Position numbers and translations under genes: made by a program
NCBI GenBank assembly: GCA_964632395.1
Contig: CAZWES010000001.1
Coordinates: forward strand, 61,855 to 125,854
DNA length: 64,000 bases
Reading direction: 5' to 3'
Source: CAZWES01 sp964632395
Lineage (GTDB): Bacteria; Patescibacteriota; Gracilibacteria; Peribacterales; Peribacteraceae
Shown: positions 31,601-40,664 of the stretch, piece after piece
Layout: each line of letters starts with the position of its first letter
How positions within the stretch are numbered: position 1 is the first letter of the stretch
Notes under the pieces: generated by a model
What the model was told of the DNA's origin: nothing
What the model saw: the letters and a program-made list of their open reading frames with translations, nothing else
Databases searched by the model: none

Positions 31601-32353
31601 CTACAGTGCTCCATCAATTGCTTCCTTAAACTTTGCAAACGGCTGTGCGCCGGAAAGCTTGTGACCTTTGCCATCTCTATCAATCAAGACGAAGCCGGGA
31701 GTGCCAGTAATACCGGAAGCTTGGCCGTCGGCCATATCATCCTTGGCTTCCTGTGCATACTTTCCGCTATCAAGGCAGTTATCAAATGTGGCTGAGTTCA
31801 AGCCAAGATCACTTGCGTATTTTTTGAGTGATGCAACATCAAGTGCGTGGGAATTCTCGAACATTTTGTCGTGCATTTCCCAGAACTTGCCCTGGTCATC
31901 AGCGCATTCTGATGCCTCTGCCGCTTTCTGTGCGTTTGGATGGAAACCGAGTGGGAAATCGCGGAGAACATACTTTACCTTTCCTGTGTCCACATACTCC
32001 TTCTTTATTTGCGGAATAGTCTGCGTGCTGTGCCTCTTGCAGAACGAGCATTGGTAATCCGTAAATTCAATCAAAGTAACGGGAGCATTTTTCTTACCAA
32101 GAAATGCATCGTCATCCGCATCCGCTGGATTTGCAATTGGTGTCGTCACTGGGCGTGGTGCAGTTGGAGCTGGTGTGGGTGTTGGATTGTTATCTGCAAC
32201 AACTGCGGGCGCTTCTCCGTTTGATGAGCCAAGCATAGAGCCATCAACAATTTCATTTAGCCCGTAACCCAAAATAAATCCAAGCAAAGTGAAGCTAATA
32301 AGTGCCCATTGGTTCATTTCTTTAAGGTTTAGACCGCTTTTTGTGGAATCCAT
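31601..32353 (-). CDS. Membrane-anchored DsbA-like thiol oxidoreductase
   Basis: The 250-residue protein has an N-terminal helix (about 15-35), a long Pro/Thr/Ala-rich linker and a DsbA-type thioredoxin fold. The active site is DYQCSFCKRH (CxxC, near residue 103), with the helical insert and the cis-Pro region GITGTPGFVLID near 220. It should oxidise cysteines of exported proteins at the outer face of the membrane. A second DsbA-like lipoprotein is at 43.6-44.1 kb. Several predicted exported proteins here have paired cysteines. It lies next to prs on the same strand with a 27-base gap. Confidence 0.9.
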   Translation of the reverse strand: MDSTKSGLNLKEMNQWALISFTLLGFILGYGLNEIVDGSMLGSSNGEAPAVVADNNPTPTPAPTAPRPVTTPIANPADADDDAFLGKKNAPVTLIEFTDYQCSFCKRHSTQTIPQIKKEYVDTGKVKYVLRDFPLGFHPNAQKAAEASECADDQGKFWEMHDKMFENSHALDVASLKKYASDLGLNSATFDNCLDSGKYAQEAKDDMADGQASGITGTPGFVLIDRDGKGHKLSGAQPFAKFKEAIDGAL

Positions 32354-32463
32354 GGTGATTGGAGGGATGAGAAATAAACATGATGATTGTCACACGTGGG
32401 GTGCATCATACACGCGCAGACGAGCGTAGTCATCCAGTTTCATAGGGCTCTATGTGGTTCAGA

Positions 32464-32742
32464 TCACAGTGAGGCTGTAGCAGGTGTATTAGCTTCTTGT
32501 AGCTTCCTGTATTCACCTTTGGTAAGCAGCAGGAAGATGATTGGCAGTATTCCTACAGAGTTTATGATGAGGATGGCAATAAACCATGCCTTCTTGTTCA
32601 TCCTGCCTGCCCGCCACATGCCCCAGCCTTTCAATGCGAGATCAATGATTGATATGAGGACTATGAATCCCGTGAAGGCTTGGATGTTATAAGTGGAGGC
32701 AAGGAAAGGAAGGTTTTCGGAGAGGGTTGAGAGTTGATCCAT
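32464..32742 (-). CDS. DUF5652-family small membrane protein
   Basis: The 92-residue protein has two hydrophobic helices (about 18-38 and 50-72). The pattern DLALKGWGMWRAGRMNKKAWFIAILIINSVGILPIIFLLL is typical of DUF5652, a small membrane family frequent in CPR bacteria with no known function. The tail is charged and the start is the ATG at 32742. It is upstream of tRNA-Val on the opposite strand. Confidence 0.75.
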   Translation of the reverse strand: MDQLSTLSENLPFLASTYNIQAFTGFIVLISIIDLALKGWGMWRAGRMNKKAWFIAILIINSVGILPIIFLLLTKGEYRKLQEANTPATASL

Positions 32743-32797
32743 GTGGGGGAGTATACATCATGCGTTATATGCGAGGTGCTATAATCAGGAAAGCTGT

Positions 32798-32874
32798 GGA
32801 CGATTAGCTCAGCTGGTTAGAGCGTACGGTTCACATCCGTAAGGTCACTGGTTCGAATCCAGTATCGTCCACCA
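32798..32874 (+). tRNA. tRNA-Val(CAC)
   Basis: Acceptor GGACGAT pairs with ATCGTCC followed by ACCA. The anticodon loop is TTCACAT (anticodon CAC, reading GUG) and the T-arm CACTGGTTCGAATCCAGT. CCA is encoded. Confidence 0.95.
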
Positions 32875-33012
32875 TCCGGCTTCGCGGAGGCGCGAAGCTT
32901 GGGTTTCTGCTAGCTAATTTTCTCCAAATCCACGATCCCGCTTCGCCGTGACGGTGTCCGATACATGCAAGATCTAGAGGTGTCAGGCAGGATCGGGTAC
33001 ACTAAGCTACCG

Positions 33013-33480
33013 ATGAGGTCCCTCCACATCATCTACGCCTCAACAAGCGGGCACACCGAGTACGTTGTTGACGTGCTTAAGAAGTATTTTGATGAGAATG
33101 CAAAAGATCAACTATCAGTCACTTGCGAAATTGCTGAAAAGTCAAAAGCCGAAGATCTCACAAAGAGCGATATGTTGCTACTTGCATCGGGGAGCTGGAA
33201 TGTTGGCGGGCGCGAGGGGCTGCCGAATCCTCACATGGGTTCGTTTCTTGTAAAGGATGCAAAAGACACAAATCTTGCAGGTAAGGAATGCCTCGTGATT
33301 GGTCTTGGCGATGATCGTTATAAAGAGACTGCAAGAGTGACGGAGCATCTTGCAACATTTATAAACTCCCACGGCGGACATTTGTTCGTCCCACCGCTCG
33401 TAATCGTAAACGAGCCATACGAACAAGAAGCTGTTGTCCATAAATGGGCGGACAAAGTTCTTTCTAAATTATCCTCGTAA
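33013..33480 (+). CDS. Flavodoxin-like protein
   Basis: The 155-residue protein has the FMN phosphate-binding loop YASTSGHTEYV at residues 7-17, then SGSWNVGGREGLPNPHMGSFL and GLGDDRYKETARVTEHL, the flavodoxin pattern. Flavodoxins carry electrons at low potential. ATG 33013 is chosen because it starts the domain and TACACT (32998-33003) is 9 bases upstream. It is directly followed by the genes of a 2-oxoacid:acceptor oxidoreductase that lacks a ferredoxin subunit, so it may be that enzyme's electron carrier. Confidence 0.85.
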   Translation: MRSLHIIYASTSGHTEYVVDVLKKYFDENAKDQLSVTCEIAEKSKAEDLTKSDMLLLASGSWNVGGREGLPNPHMGSFLVKDAKDTNLAGKECLVIGLGDDRYKETARVTEHLATFINSHGGHLFVPPLVIVNEPYEQEAVVHKWADKVLSKLSS

Positions 33481-33514
33481 AATGCCACATCACATTTACA
33501 ACTAAAATACCCGT

Positions 33515-35263
33515 ATGGATAGAGTATCTATAAAAGCCGTCGGCGCATCAGGACAAGGCATCAACTCAATTGGTGAGGTAATCGCCAAAGCTCTTAAGAG
33601 GAGTGGGTATTGTGTGTTTGGATACCGCGAGTACCCATCACTCATCAAGGGCGGACATGCGAGCTATCAGGTTGATATAGATTCAGTGCCTGTAAGGAGC
33701 AGCGAAACCAAGGTAAACATTTTGATAACACTCAATTACCGTGGACTTGAGCGAAATATCCGCGAGGTCAAAAAAGGAGGAGTGATCATCCATGATGTTG
33801 AGGGCTGGGAATTTTCTGAGGATGATCAAAAGTTTTTGAAAGAGAATGACATCAAAGTAATAAAGATGCCGCTTGATGGGATGCTTAAAAAGCTCAAGGC
33901 ACGTCCGATTCTCGCAAACGTACTTTTGACTGCATTTGTGTGGGATATGCTTGGGCAAAAAGCAGACTCACTCAAAGATCTTGTGCGAAAGCAATACGAA
34001 CACAAGGGACAGGAAGTTGTGGAGAAAAACATGCAGTGCATTGATGAGGGATTTGCTTTCAACGACCCCGAGATTGGTCGTGTGACAGTGGAAATGCCGA
34101 AGCCAGATAAAAAGTGGAAGGATCATCTACTCATCACCGGGAGCAAAGCGATGGGAATGGGTGCGATTCACGGTGGCCTTCGTGTTTACGTTGGTTACCC
34201 AATGACACCGAGTTCACCGCTACTTTCCTATGTCGCATCCAAACAGAAAGATGCGAAGTTGGTGATGAAACAGGCGGAGGATGAGATTACAGCTCTGCAG
34301 ATGGCCTCTGGTGCCGGACTTATGGGAACGCGTGCAATGACTGCAACTTCCGGCGGTGGATATGATTTGATGACGGAAACAGTGTCACTAAACGGAATGA
34401 TTGAGAATCCGGTCGTCATAAACTTGGCACAGCGCCCCGGGCCTGCGACCGGAAACCCAACATGGACTGCGCAGGGTGATCTTTTGATGTCCGTCGGTTC
34501 TTCGCACGGTGAGTTCCCACGATGCGTGATTGCAGCAAGTGATGCGGGGGATAGCTTTAGTCTGATGCCGGAGGCGTTCAACATTGCGGAAGAATATCAA
34601 TTACCCGTCATAGTTCTCTCGGATAAACACTCAGCGGAATCTTTGTACACACAATGTAAGTACGATCAGAAAAAAACGGAAATCAAACGCGGTGCAATTG
34701 TCATGGATAAGAAAGAATTGGATAAACTCAAATGTACCGACAGATATGATCCGACAGTGAAAGATGGAATCTCAAAACGGTGGACTCCCGGGACAAAGGC
34801 TGCAACGTATTGTGCGCAGGGCGATGAACATGATTCAGAGGGCAATGTTGTCGAGTCATCACAGAATGCGATTGAGCAGATGGAAAAGAGAATGAAGAAA
34901 ATGGAAGCACTAGAAAATGCTCTTCCCGATCCTGAATTATTTGGAAGTAAGAATCCTGAAATATTGCTTGTTGGTTGGGGGAGCACAAAAGGTTGTGTAT
35001 TGGATGTATTGGAAGATGTTGAAGGGAATGTAGGATATTTGCATTTTGCATATCTTTGGCCCTTGAAGACGAATAGGTTTGAGGAGCTCGCAGCAAAGGC
35101 AAAGAAGGTCATTCTTGTGGAGGGGAATTTTCAGGGGCAACTTGGAATGTTGATTCGTCAAAAGTGCGGATACGAGATTAAGGACAAGATTCTTAAATAT
35201 GATGGGCGTCCGTTCTTTACGAATGAACTTTCTAAAAAAATCAGCGAGCTAATGCTCAGCTGA
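33515..35263 (+). CDS. korA: 2-oxoacid:acceptor oxidoreductase, fused gamma-alpha subunit
   Basis: The 582-residue protein joins a gamma domain (about 1-185: AVGASGQGINSIGEVIAKALKRSG, REYPSLIKGGHASYQV) to the alpha (pyrimidine-binding) domain (about 200-582). The alpha part shows GYPMTPSSPLLSYVA, MKQAEDEITALQMASGAGLMGTRAMTATSGGGYDLM and RPGPATGNPTWTAQGDLLM. These subunits oxidise 2-oxoglutarate, pyruvate or similar acids with CoA and a low-potential carrier. The arrangement resembles KorA-type enzymes, but the substrate is not certain. TAAAAT (33503-33508) is just before the ATG. It is followed by the beta subunit. Confidence 0.88.
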   Translation: MDRVSIKAVGASGQGINSIGEVIAKALKRSGYCVFGYREYPSLIKGGHASYQVDIDSVPVRSSETKVNILITLNYRGLERNIREVKKGGVIIHDVEGWEFSEDDQKFLKENDIKVIKMPLDGMLKKLKARPILANVLLTAFVWDMLGQKADSLKDLVRKQYEHKGQEVVEKNMQCIDEGFAFNDPEIGRVTVEMPKPDKKWKDHLLITGSKAMGMGAIHGGLRVYVGYPMTPSSPLLSYVASKQKDAKLVMKQAEDEITALQMASGAGLMGTRAMTATSGGGYDLMTETVSLNGMIENPVVINLAQRPGPATGNPTWTAQGDLLMSVGSSHGEFPRCVIAASDAGDSFSLMPEAFNIAEEYQLPVIVLSDKHSAESLYTQCKYDQKKTEIKRGAIVMDKKELDKLKCTDRYDPTVKDGISKRWTPGTKAATYCAQGDEHDSEGNVVESSQNAIEQMEKRMKKMEALENALPDPELFGSKNPEILLVGWGSTKGCVLDVLEDVEGNVGYLHFAYLWPLKTNRFEELAAKAKKVILVEGNFQGQLGMLIRQKCGYEIKDKILKYDGRPFFTNELSKKISELMLS

Positions 35264-35348
35264 TCTTCACATTTTTCGCAGGGACCAATTATGATCCCCG
35301 GACAGGCCGAAGCCATTGTAACCACATCATATACTCCTCATAGAAACT

Positions 35349-36254
35349 ATGCCAGCAACATCATCAGAATCAGGTAATGAAAAAGGTCTAACAATGGTCT
35401 CCTACCACAACGACACAAAATGCACATGGTGCGATGCATGTGGTAACTACGCGATCTGGACCGCTTTGAAGAGGGCGCTTGTGGAAGAGGGGATAGAGCC
35501 GTGGCAAGCGCTTTTGTGTTATGACGTTGGATGCCACGGGAACACATCCGATAAACTGCAGGGCTATCGCTTCCACGGTCTGCACGGAAGAGTCATTTCA
35601 TTCGCAGCTGGTGCAAAACTTGCAAACCGAAATGTCACTGTGATCGCACAGGGGGGAGACGGTGCAAGCTTCAGCGAGGGCGTGGGTCACCTGGTACACG
35701 CAATAAGATCAAACTACCCGATCACGTTCATCCTCCACAACAATGCAAACTATGGGCTGACCACGGGGCAGGCGAGTGCTACAACATGGCAGGGGCAGCC
35801 GATGAATTCATCACCTTACGGAATCCCAGAGCGCACAATTCCGAGCATGGACTTTATCTTCTCACTCGAGCCAACATTTGTTGCGCGTGGTACCACAACC
35901 AACTTGAAGCAGCTTGTTGAGATTTTGAAGGCGGGAATCGAACATCAGCAGCACGGCTTCGCGGTCGTAGACGTCCTGCAGGCATGCCCAACCTACAACA
36001 AGTTTGCAACGCACGAATATCTACTTGAGCGGTGTTACGACGTCACCGAGGAAGGTCACGATATCCATGATCTTGGCCGCGCTCGTCAATTGGCCGTTGA
36101 TACTTCCGAGCGGATTGCGACTGGAGTTCTATACCAAAACACCAACGTTCCAGGCTTCTACGAGAGATTGGAAGCAAGGAAAGATGTTAAAACGGAAGCG
36201 GTCGAGGAGGTCAAAAAATTTGATGTTACGGGGTTGATGGAGGAGTTTGTTTAG
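35349..36254 (+). CDS. korB: 2-oxoacid:acceptor oxidoreductase, beta (TPP) subunit
   Basis: The 301-residue protein carries the thiamine diphosphate and Fe-S binding parts of the enzyme. CTWCDACGNYAIW near residue 20 gives Cys ligands. GGDGASFSEGVGHLVHAIRSNYPITFILHNNANYGLTTGQ around 110-145 contains the TPP GDG..NN motif. ACPTYNKFATH lies near residue 220. The gene lies 85 bases after korA, and TATACT (35330-35335) precedes the ATG by 13 bases. No delta (ferredoxin) subunit follows. It pairs with korA and probably with the flavodoxin upstream. The stop overlaps the convergent gene's end by 4 bases. Confidence 0.88.
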   Translation: MPATSSESGNEKGLTMVSYHNDTKCTWCDACGNYAIWTALKRALVEEGIEPWQALLCYDVGCHGNTSDKLQGYRFHGLHGRVISFAAGAKLANRNVTVIAQGGDGASFSEGVGHLVHAIRSNYPITFILHNNANYGLTTGQASATTWQGQPMNSSPYGIPERTIPSMDFIFSLEPTFVARGTTTNLKQLVEILKAGIEHQQHGFAVVDVLQACPTYNKFATHEYLLERCYDVTEEGHDIHDLGRARQLAVDTSERIATGVLYQNTNVPGFYERLEARKDVKTEAVEEVKKFDVTGLMEEFV

Positions 36255-36673
36255 TTTCCACGCAACAACTTAAAAATCGACCTCCAGAATGAGTTTCCTG
36301 ATTCACTAATTGTTAATGGAGTTTTTTGAAATTCCATTTTATCCGGTGTTAGTTCCGTTGGTTGTACGTGAATTAACAGTTCTTCAATTGAATTTGTGCC
36401 GGGTTCCTCCAATAACAATTTAATCCCCATAGGATCTTCCCTTATTTCTTTTACAACTCCGACATATTCGTGCACCCCATCTTTCCCTTTTATGAATGTG
36501 AATACTTCATCCAGTCTTATTGGTTCATCTATCCTGCAAAGTATTTCGAGTACATCTTCATCTGGCGTCGAAGGAACTGTTTCGATCTTACGTTCAGTAC
36601 TCGGCAAATGGATAGTTTTTATACCCATGGAGTAAGGCCATTCCGGTGATTTGTATGGATTTTCGTTTTTCAA
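36251..36673 (-). CDS. Hypothetical protein
   Basis: This 140-residue acidic protein is not recognised. It has a beta-rich middle (VFTFIKGKDGVHEYVGVVKEI, MGIKLLLEEPGT) and a basic C-terminal end (SFWRSIFKLLRGN). There is no signal peptide or metal motif. The start is TTG at 36673, supported by TATAAT at 36683-36688 ten bases upstream (a near-leaderless message); the first ATG is 15 codons in. It is convergent with korB and close to dcd on the same strand. Confidence 0.5.
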   Translation of the reverse strand: MKNENPYKSPEWPYSMGIKTIHLPSTERKIETVPSTPDEDVLEILCRIDEPIRLDEVFTFIKGKDGVHEYVGVVKEIREDPMGIKLLLEEPGTNSIEELLIHVQPTELTPDKMEFQKTPLTISESGNSFWRSIFKLLRGN

Positions 36674-36688
36674 TTCACGTCTATTATA

Positions 36689-37270
36689 TCACGTTTGTTG
36701 GAACTCCGGATCCTTCGCCAACCTGCTCTCCTCCGGCAATTCCTGTCCCTGATATTTGGAAAAAGGCTTTTCTCCGTATGGCGTCTCCGCAGGGCTTGTC
36801 ATTTTTTCGAACGCTATCTGGCAGATTCGCATGCCGGGGTATAGAGCGATCGGGAGTCTATTCAGGTTACTTATCTCAAGTGTTATTGTCCCAGAGAACC
36901 CCGGGTCCACAAATCCCGCTGTGCTGTGGACTATTATTCCAAGTCGTCCGAGCGAGCTCCTTCCTTCCACGCGGCACACGAGGTCATCCGGCACTGTCAG
37001 TTTCTCTTTTGTAACCGCGAGTACAAACTCTCCGGGTTGGACCATAAATGAATCATTGCCTTCCACAACAATCGTTCGCGTGTTCCCGCGAAAGCTTTCT
37101 AAGTTACGTGGATCAAGAACTGCGAACTTGCTGTGCTCGTAAACTTTAAAGACGTTGCTCAAATGAAAATCCATTGAGGAGGCATGGATGTACGGAGTGC
37201 CATCAAAGCCTTCCACTTTTACGTGGCCGGATTCGATTGCTGCCTTTATATCACGGTCGGAGAGGATCAT
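36689..37270 (-). CDS. dcd: dCTP deaminase
   Basis: Dcd deaminates dCTP to dUTP for thymidylate synthesis. The 193-residue protein begins MILSDRDIKAAIESG, and the active-site region CRVEGRSSLGRLGIIVHSTAGFVDPGFSG holds the catalytic Glu and Ser/Arg pocket residues of the dUTPase fold. A late YQGQ segment is present. Length is standard. It starts 2 bases after the stop of the coiled-coil gene upstream, so they form a two-gene unit. Confidence 0.93.
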   Translation of the reverse strand: MILSDRDIKAAIESGHVKVEGFDGTPYIHASSMDFHLSNVFKVYEHSKFAVLDPRNLESFRGNTRTIVVEGNDSFMVQPGEFVLAVTKEKLTVPDDLVCRVEGRSSLGRLGIIVHSTAGFVDPGFSGTITLEISNLNRLPIALYPGMRICQIAFEKMTSPAETPYGEKPFSKYQGQELPEESRLAKDPEFQQT

Positions 37271-37272
37271 GG

Positions 37273-37620
37273 TCAGGCGGCGGTAGCGTACTCGGCTTTC
37301 TGTTCCAGTGCAGAAATCCTTATCTCATGATTTTCCTCTTTATCTTTTAGCATTTGCATTTCGTCCTCGGTTGCTCCGCGGAGATCTTTGTAGGTTTTGC
37401 CGGTATAGAAGTTGTAATAATCTTTGTTTTCCTGCTTGATTCTTTCTTCGGTAGCATGAAGTTCTTTCTCCAGCTTTTTTCCAATTTTATCAACAATCTT
37501 ATCTTCCAGTCTGTTCTCCATTTGCTTCATTTTTGCAAATTCTTCGTGCATCTTTGCCATTTGCTCCATAAGGAGTCGGATATCATCTTCGCTGATCGGG
37601 TATGTTGACTTATTTGGCAT
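37273..37620 (-). CDS. Small coiled-coil protein
   Basis: The 115-residue product is mainly one long heptad-type helix, charged throughout (MEQMAKMHEEFAKMKQMENRLEDKIVDKIGKKLEKELHATEERIKQENKDYYNF). A second short helix with KEENHEIRISALEQKAEY follows. No catalytic motif is present. ATG 37620 (MPNKSTYPISEDDIRLL) is preferred, with TACGCT about 10 bases upstream; the frame continues to 37641 without benefit. It is translationally close to dcd, but a functional link is not evident. Confidence 0.55.
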   Translation of the reverse strand: MPNKSTYPISEDDIRLLMEQMAKMHEEFAKMKQMENRLEDKIVDKIGKKLEKELHATEERIKQENKDYYNFYTGKTYKDLRGATEDEMQMLKDKEENHEIRISALEQKAEYATAA

Positions 37621-37682
37621 AGGACAGGAAGCGTAGTGCAATTTTTGATGATATGCAACATCCAGATTTCCTCCTCATATAT

Positions 37683-37711
37683 TTGAGGCATTCATTCAGC
37701 ACACGTAGGAT
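37683..37711 (+). promoter_or_regulatory. Promoter of the long coiled-coil gene
   Basis: TTGAGG (37683-37688), 17 bases, TAGGAT (37706-37711). The predicted start, near 37718, is just before the ATG at 37721. Confidence 0.45.
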
Positions 37712-37720
37712 ATGAGAGCC

Positions 37721-39856
37721 ATGGCAGATCTGAACAAGAGCGGCGCTGCAGGTGTATCTGTGGATCAGAATACCCCGGATCTTGTGGGGGCTATCAGCTA
37801 CGGGGTATCTGAGCACTTGCGCCTTTTTCATGATGAAATGCATCTCCTTTCAGATTCGGAGGCGAGTGCTCAAAAGCAGTATGTAGAACAGGCAATTGCC
37901 GAGGGGAACATCACAAAATTAAAAGATTTGTACGAGGAGTATGCGTCGGAAGCTGCAAGAGAAGAGCGCCGTAAAAAGCAGGAGCTGTACTTTAGGGATT
38001 ATCTAGATCCACTTGCCAGTATGAAGAGCAGGGGAGTTATTTCTGAAGATTCATACAACCAATGGATCAAGTGGATGCAGGATGGACAACGTGCGGGGTA
38101 TGAAAAAACAAAATCCATTCGGGATACTTTTCAGGCTTACAGAAATGATCGTGAGGAACTTGCGGGCGACAGGAAAGAGTTGATTGAAGAAATCAAGAAA
38201 AACAAAGCAATGGAAAATCTCACGGATTCCGAGCTTAAAGCAAAGATTGAATATCTTACCGATGATAAAAAGTGGTTTAACGAGCATGAGTTCACACAGC
38301 GCAAAAATCTCATCGATCACATCAGAGCAGGTCTTGCAACAGACAAGGGTGGAGAGAAAATCAAAAAACTAAAGTCAGAAGCCGAAAAGATTTTGATGGA
38401 TGCAACAAAAGAGCCTCAGCCTGCGTTGCACCGCGATAAAGTAGGTACATGGTTGAAACGAATTTTTGAGGAGGGTCCAGAGAAGGGTGCATCATTTGAG
38501 GATCTTAGAAAGTTTGTCCATGGAATGGATGCCAAGTCGCTCGGTGGACTCATCAAGGTCTGGCGCGATATTGGAATTCAGTTTTGGACAGTTCGTGCAG
38601 ATCCTGCTTTCGACGGAGTGAAAACTGAATTTGTGAATACAAAAGGCTTTTTGTGGAAGCATTACAAAGATCGCGTCAGTTATGTCAGTGTGATGAAACA
38701 GCAGCGCGATCGTGCAAAGAGCCTAAGATCACGCGCATGGTCACTTATCACGGGTGCATCGGAAGCGCTCGATACAAAGGGGCGGCGGAGATGGCTGAAT
38801 GATTATGTCTTCAATGGAAATCACACGCTCGAGGAACTTGAAAGTATCATCAACGGAAACCTTGCAATCAGATTAGATGCAAAACTGAACGTCTATCACC
38901 GTTACGACAAGGCGAAGAAGAGAGCAGAGAAATTAGAAGGGCTGCGTGGAATGAAAGTTTTGGAAAAGGGTGAGTTCCTGAATCTCCATTATGAAAAGCA
39001 GCTCGCAAAAGTGGATGAGATGGAACAGAGGATCAAAGAGCTTGAAAAAAACAGTCCGGATTTTCTTCTCATCCGTCACTCGATGGATCGTGGGGATTGG
39101 GATGAGGCAATGGATCTGATTGAGGAAGGTAGGAAGAAACCAGATCTCTTATCCAGTGACTCAGAGCAGCTTGATTCCATGGAGGAGTATGTAAGGCAAC
39201 ATCAGAAGTACAAGAGCGACAAGGTCGAGGCAATCGAAAATAAAGGCGAGGAGGCCAAGGAGATTGATGAACTAATCGCAAGTCTTCCTGAAGATCTCCA
39301 GGGCATCATCGTCGCTTTAGCTTCCGAGGGGGCAGATTGTGTGAAGATGTTCGGATGGGGAATGTATAACCGCGAGTGGTGCAACCGTCGCGGATACTTA
39401 AATCCAGAGCGCGAGATGAATGCAATTCGTGATGGAAAGCCGCAGGCATTGAGCAAGTTTCGAAAGCAAAAAAGCAAGGGCGTGGTCAGCGAAACGATTC
39501 AGGGTGAAACGGGTGAAGAAGAATATATAGAACTCTCAAGATCCGCTGCCACAAATGTTTGTCTGGATATTGCAGAAGCCGGAGCAAGGTCAGCTATGAT
39601 AAGAACTGTTAAGAACAGGCGCAACGATCATAGGGCATGGTACTGGACGAATATCATCCTCCATCAAGGAGGGAATCTGATGAGCCTTGAAAAGCAGATT
39701 ATGGAAAACAAAAAGATCTACAAGATTGGAAAACTGCTTAAGAAGTTGGAGAGGAAGGGGGAGTCGTACTCATTTAAGGGAACACAGGCCTCACTCAAGG
39801 AAAAGGCTTCGATTGTCAGGGGCAAGTCAGAGACTTCGTATCAGACCGCAGGATAA
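37721..39856 (+). CDS. Large charged, helical hypothetical protein
   Basis: The ~711-residue protein matches no known family. It is cytoplasmic (no signal or membrane helix), very rich in Lys, Glu and Asp, and largely helical with coiled-coil stretches (AKKRAEKLEGLRGMKVLEKGEF, QLAKVDEMEQRIKELEKN). A central part contains more globular sequence (IKVWRDIGIQFWTVRADPAFD), and the C-terminal part has WGMYNREWCNRRGYLNPEREMN. The promoter supports the ATG at 37721, three codons inside an earlier ATG. Large proteins of this type are common in CPR genomes and may be structural. It is not obviously linked to dcd upstream, which is divergent. Confidence 0.6.
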   Translation: MADLNKSGAAGVSVDQNTPDLVGAISYGVSEHLRLFHDEMHLLSDSEASAQKQYVEQAIAEGNITKLKDLYEEYASEAAREERRKKQELYFRDYLDPLASMKSRGVISEDSYNQWIKWMQDGQRAGYEKTKSIRDTFQAYRNDREELAGDRKELIEEIKKNKAMENLTDSELKAKIEYLTDDKKWFNEHEFTQRKNLIDHIRAGLATDKGGEKIKKLKSEAEKILMDATKEPQPALHRDKVGTWLKRIFEEGPEKGASFEDLRKFVHGMDAKSLGGLIKVWRDIGIQFWTVRADPAFDGVKTEFVNTKGFLWKHYKDRVSYVSVMKQQRDRAKSLRSRAWSLITGASEALDTKGRRRWLNDYVFNGNHTLEELESIINGNLAIRLDAKLNVYHRYDKAKKRAEKLEGLRGMKVLEKGEFLNLHYEKQLAKVDEMEQRIKELEKNSPDFLLIRHSMDRGDWDEAMDLIEEGRKKPDLLSSDSEQLDSMEEYVRQHQKYKSDKVEAIENKGEEAKEIDELIASLPEDLQGIIVALASEGADCVKMFGWGMYNREWCNRRGYLNPEREMNAIRDGKPQALSKFRKQKSKGVVSETIQGETGEEEYIELSRSAATNVCLDIAEAGARSAMIRTVKNRRNDHRAWYWTNIILHQGGNLMSLEKQIMENKKIYKIGKLLKKLERKGESYSFKGTQASLKEKASIVRGKSETSYQTAG

Positions 39857-39857
39857 A

Positions 39858-39926
39858 TTCAAAATGCGTAATGCAAAATGCAAAATTCCCCATTTTGCAT
39901 TATGAGTTTTGCATTCTGCATTTTTA
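39858..39926. repeat. Short word-repeat hairpin
   Basis: Repeats of AATGCAAAATGC and its complement (GCATTATGAGTTTTGCATTC) form an A/T-rich hairpin just past the coiled-coil gene. It may act as a terminator. Similar blocks with other words occur at 3.5, 44.2, 61.7 and 63.1 kb. Confidence 0.6.
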
Positions 39927-39937
39927 TCAGGTTTCTA

Positions 39938-39966
39938 TTGAATCCCATTCGATTAAGTTCTACACT
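39938..39966 (+). promoter_or_regulatory. Promoter of the DM13-like lipoprotein gene
   Basis: TTGAAT (39938-39943), 17 bases, TACACT (39961-39966), 9 bases before the ATG at 39976. Confidence 0.6.
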
Positions 39967-39975
39967 CAGCTGCCT

Positions 39976-40599
39976 ATGCGAAATTCTCTAATTCTTATCG
40001 GACTGTTTCTTGTCGGCCTTCTACTTGTTGGCTGTGGTGTTGATGGCGACGTAAGCCTGCCACTGCGGGAAATTGAAAGGCAGAATCCTCTTGCAGCCGA
40101 ATACGCTTCGGATCAGATGATTGAGTACGTTACAGAGCTGCAGATTCGTGCGGATGAACGCGGAGATACGATTGACGATCCGAATATACTCCGTGCAATC
40201 GACGAAGTATTCATAGAGGCGCGTGCTGTGCAAAAAGAGGCGCACAAGGGTCAAAACGAAGGAAAGATTGGGGGGTTCTATGGAATTAACAATAATTTTG
40301 CTCTTGGAATGGTGCTGCTTTCCGGTGAGCACCTTTACACAGGGTACGAAACAGAAATTGATGCGGCACCGGGAGTGGAGATTTACCTTTCACAACATGT
40401 TTCCCCGCATGAGCCGGAAGAGCTCTTTAGCGAACCGATTATTGAGCTCGGGCCGCTACAGAGCATTCGCGGCGCGCAGGTTTATTATGTGGGGCCGCTT
40501 TCTGATGATGATTGGAATGAATATCGCACAGTGGCGCTTTATTCCAGGCCGCTGGATCAGGTAATTGCGTTGGTGCAGATTAGGGGGGTGGTGAGGTAG
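39976..40599 (+). CDS. DM13-like domain lipoprotein
   Basis: The protein starts with a lipoprotein signal (LFLVGLLLVGC, lipidated Cys near residue 20), which with the promoter fixes the ATG at 39976. Residues ~35-90 are helical and acidic. The C-terminal ~110 residues resemble DM13 domains: GEHLYTGYETEIDAAPGVEIYLS, ELGPLQSIRGAQVYYVGP and YRTVALYSRPLDQVIALVQI. DM13 is a beta-sandwich proposed to work in electron transfer or adhesion. The conserved Cys of typical DM13 is replaced in the last strand. The assignment is by pattern only. Confidence 0.6.
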   Translation: MRNSLILIGLFLVGLLLVGCGVDGDVSLPLREIERQNPLAAEYASDQMIEYVTELQIRADERGDTIDDPNILRAIDEVFIEARAVQKEAHKGQNEGKIGGFYGINNNFALGMVLLSGEHLYTGYETEIDAAPGVEIYLSQHVSPHEPEELFSEPIIELGPLQSIRGAQVYYVGPLSDDDWNEYRTVALYSRPLDQVIALVQIRGVVR

Positions 40600-40600
40600 C

Positions 40601-40629
40601 AAAAAAACCCCGCAGAGCGAACTCTGCGG
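40601..40629 (-). terminator. Terminator of the antiporter-like gene
   Basis: Minus-strand CCCGCAGAG-ttcg-CTCTGCGGG followed by seven T. It may also fold on the plus strand after the lipoprotein gene, without a T-run. Confidence 0.85.
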
Positions 40630-40664
40630 GATATAGTTCTTTGACGTGTGACAACCCATTAGGT

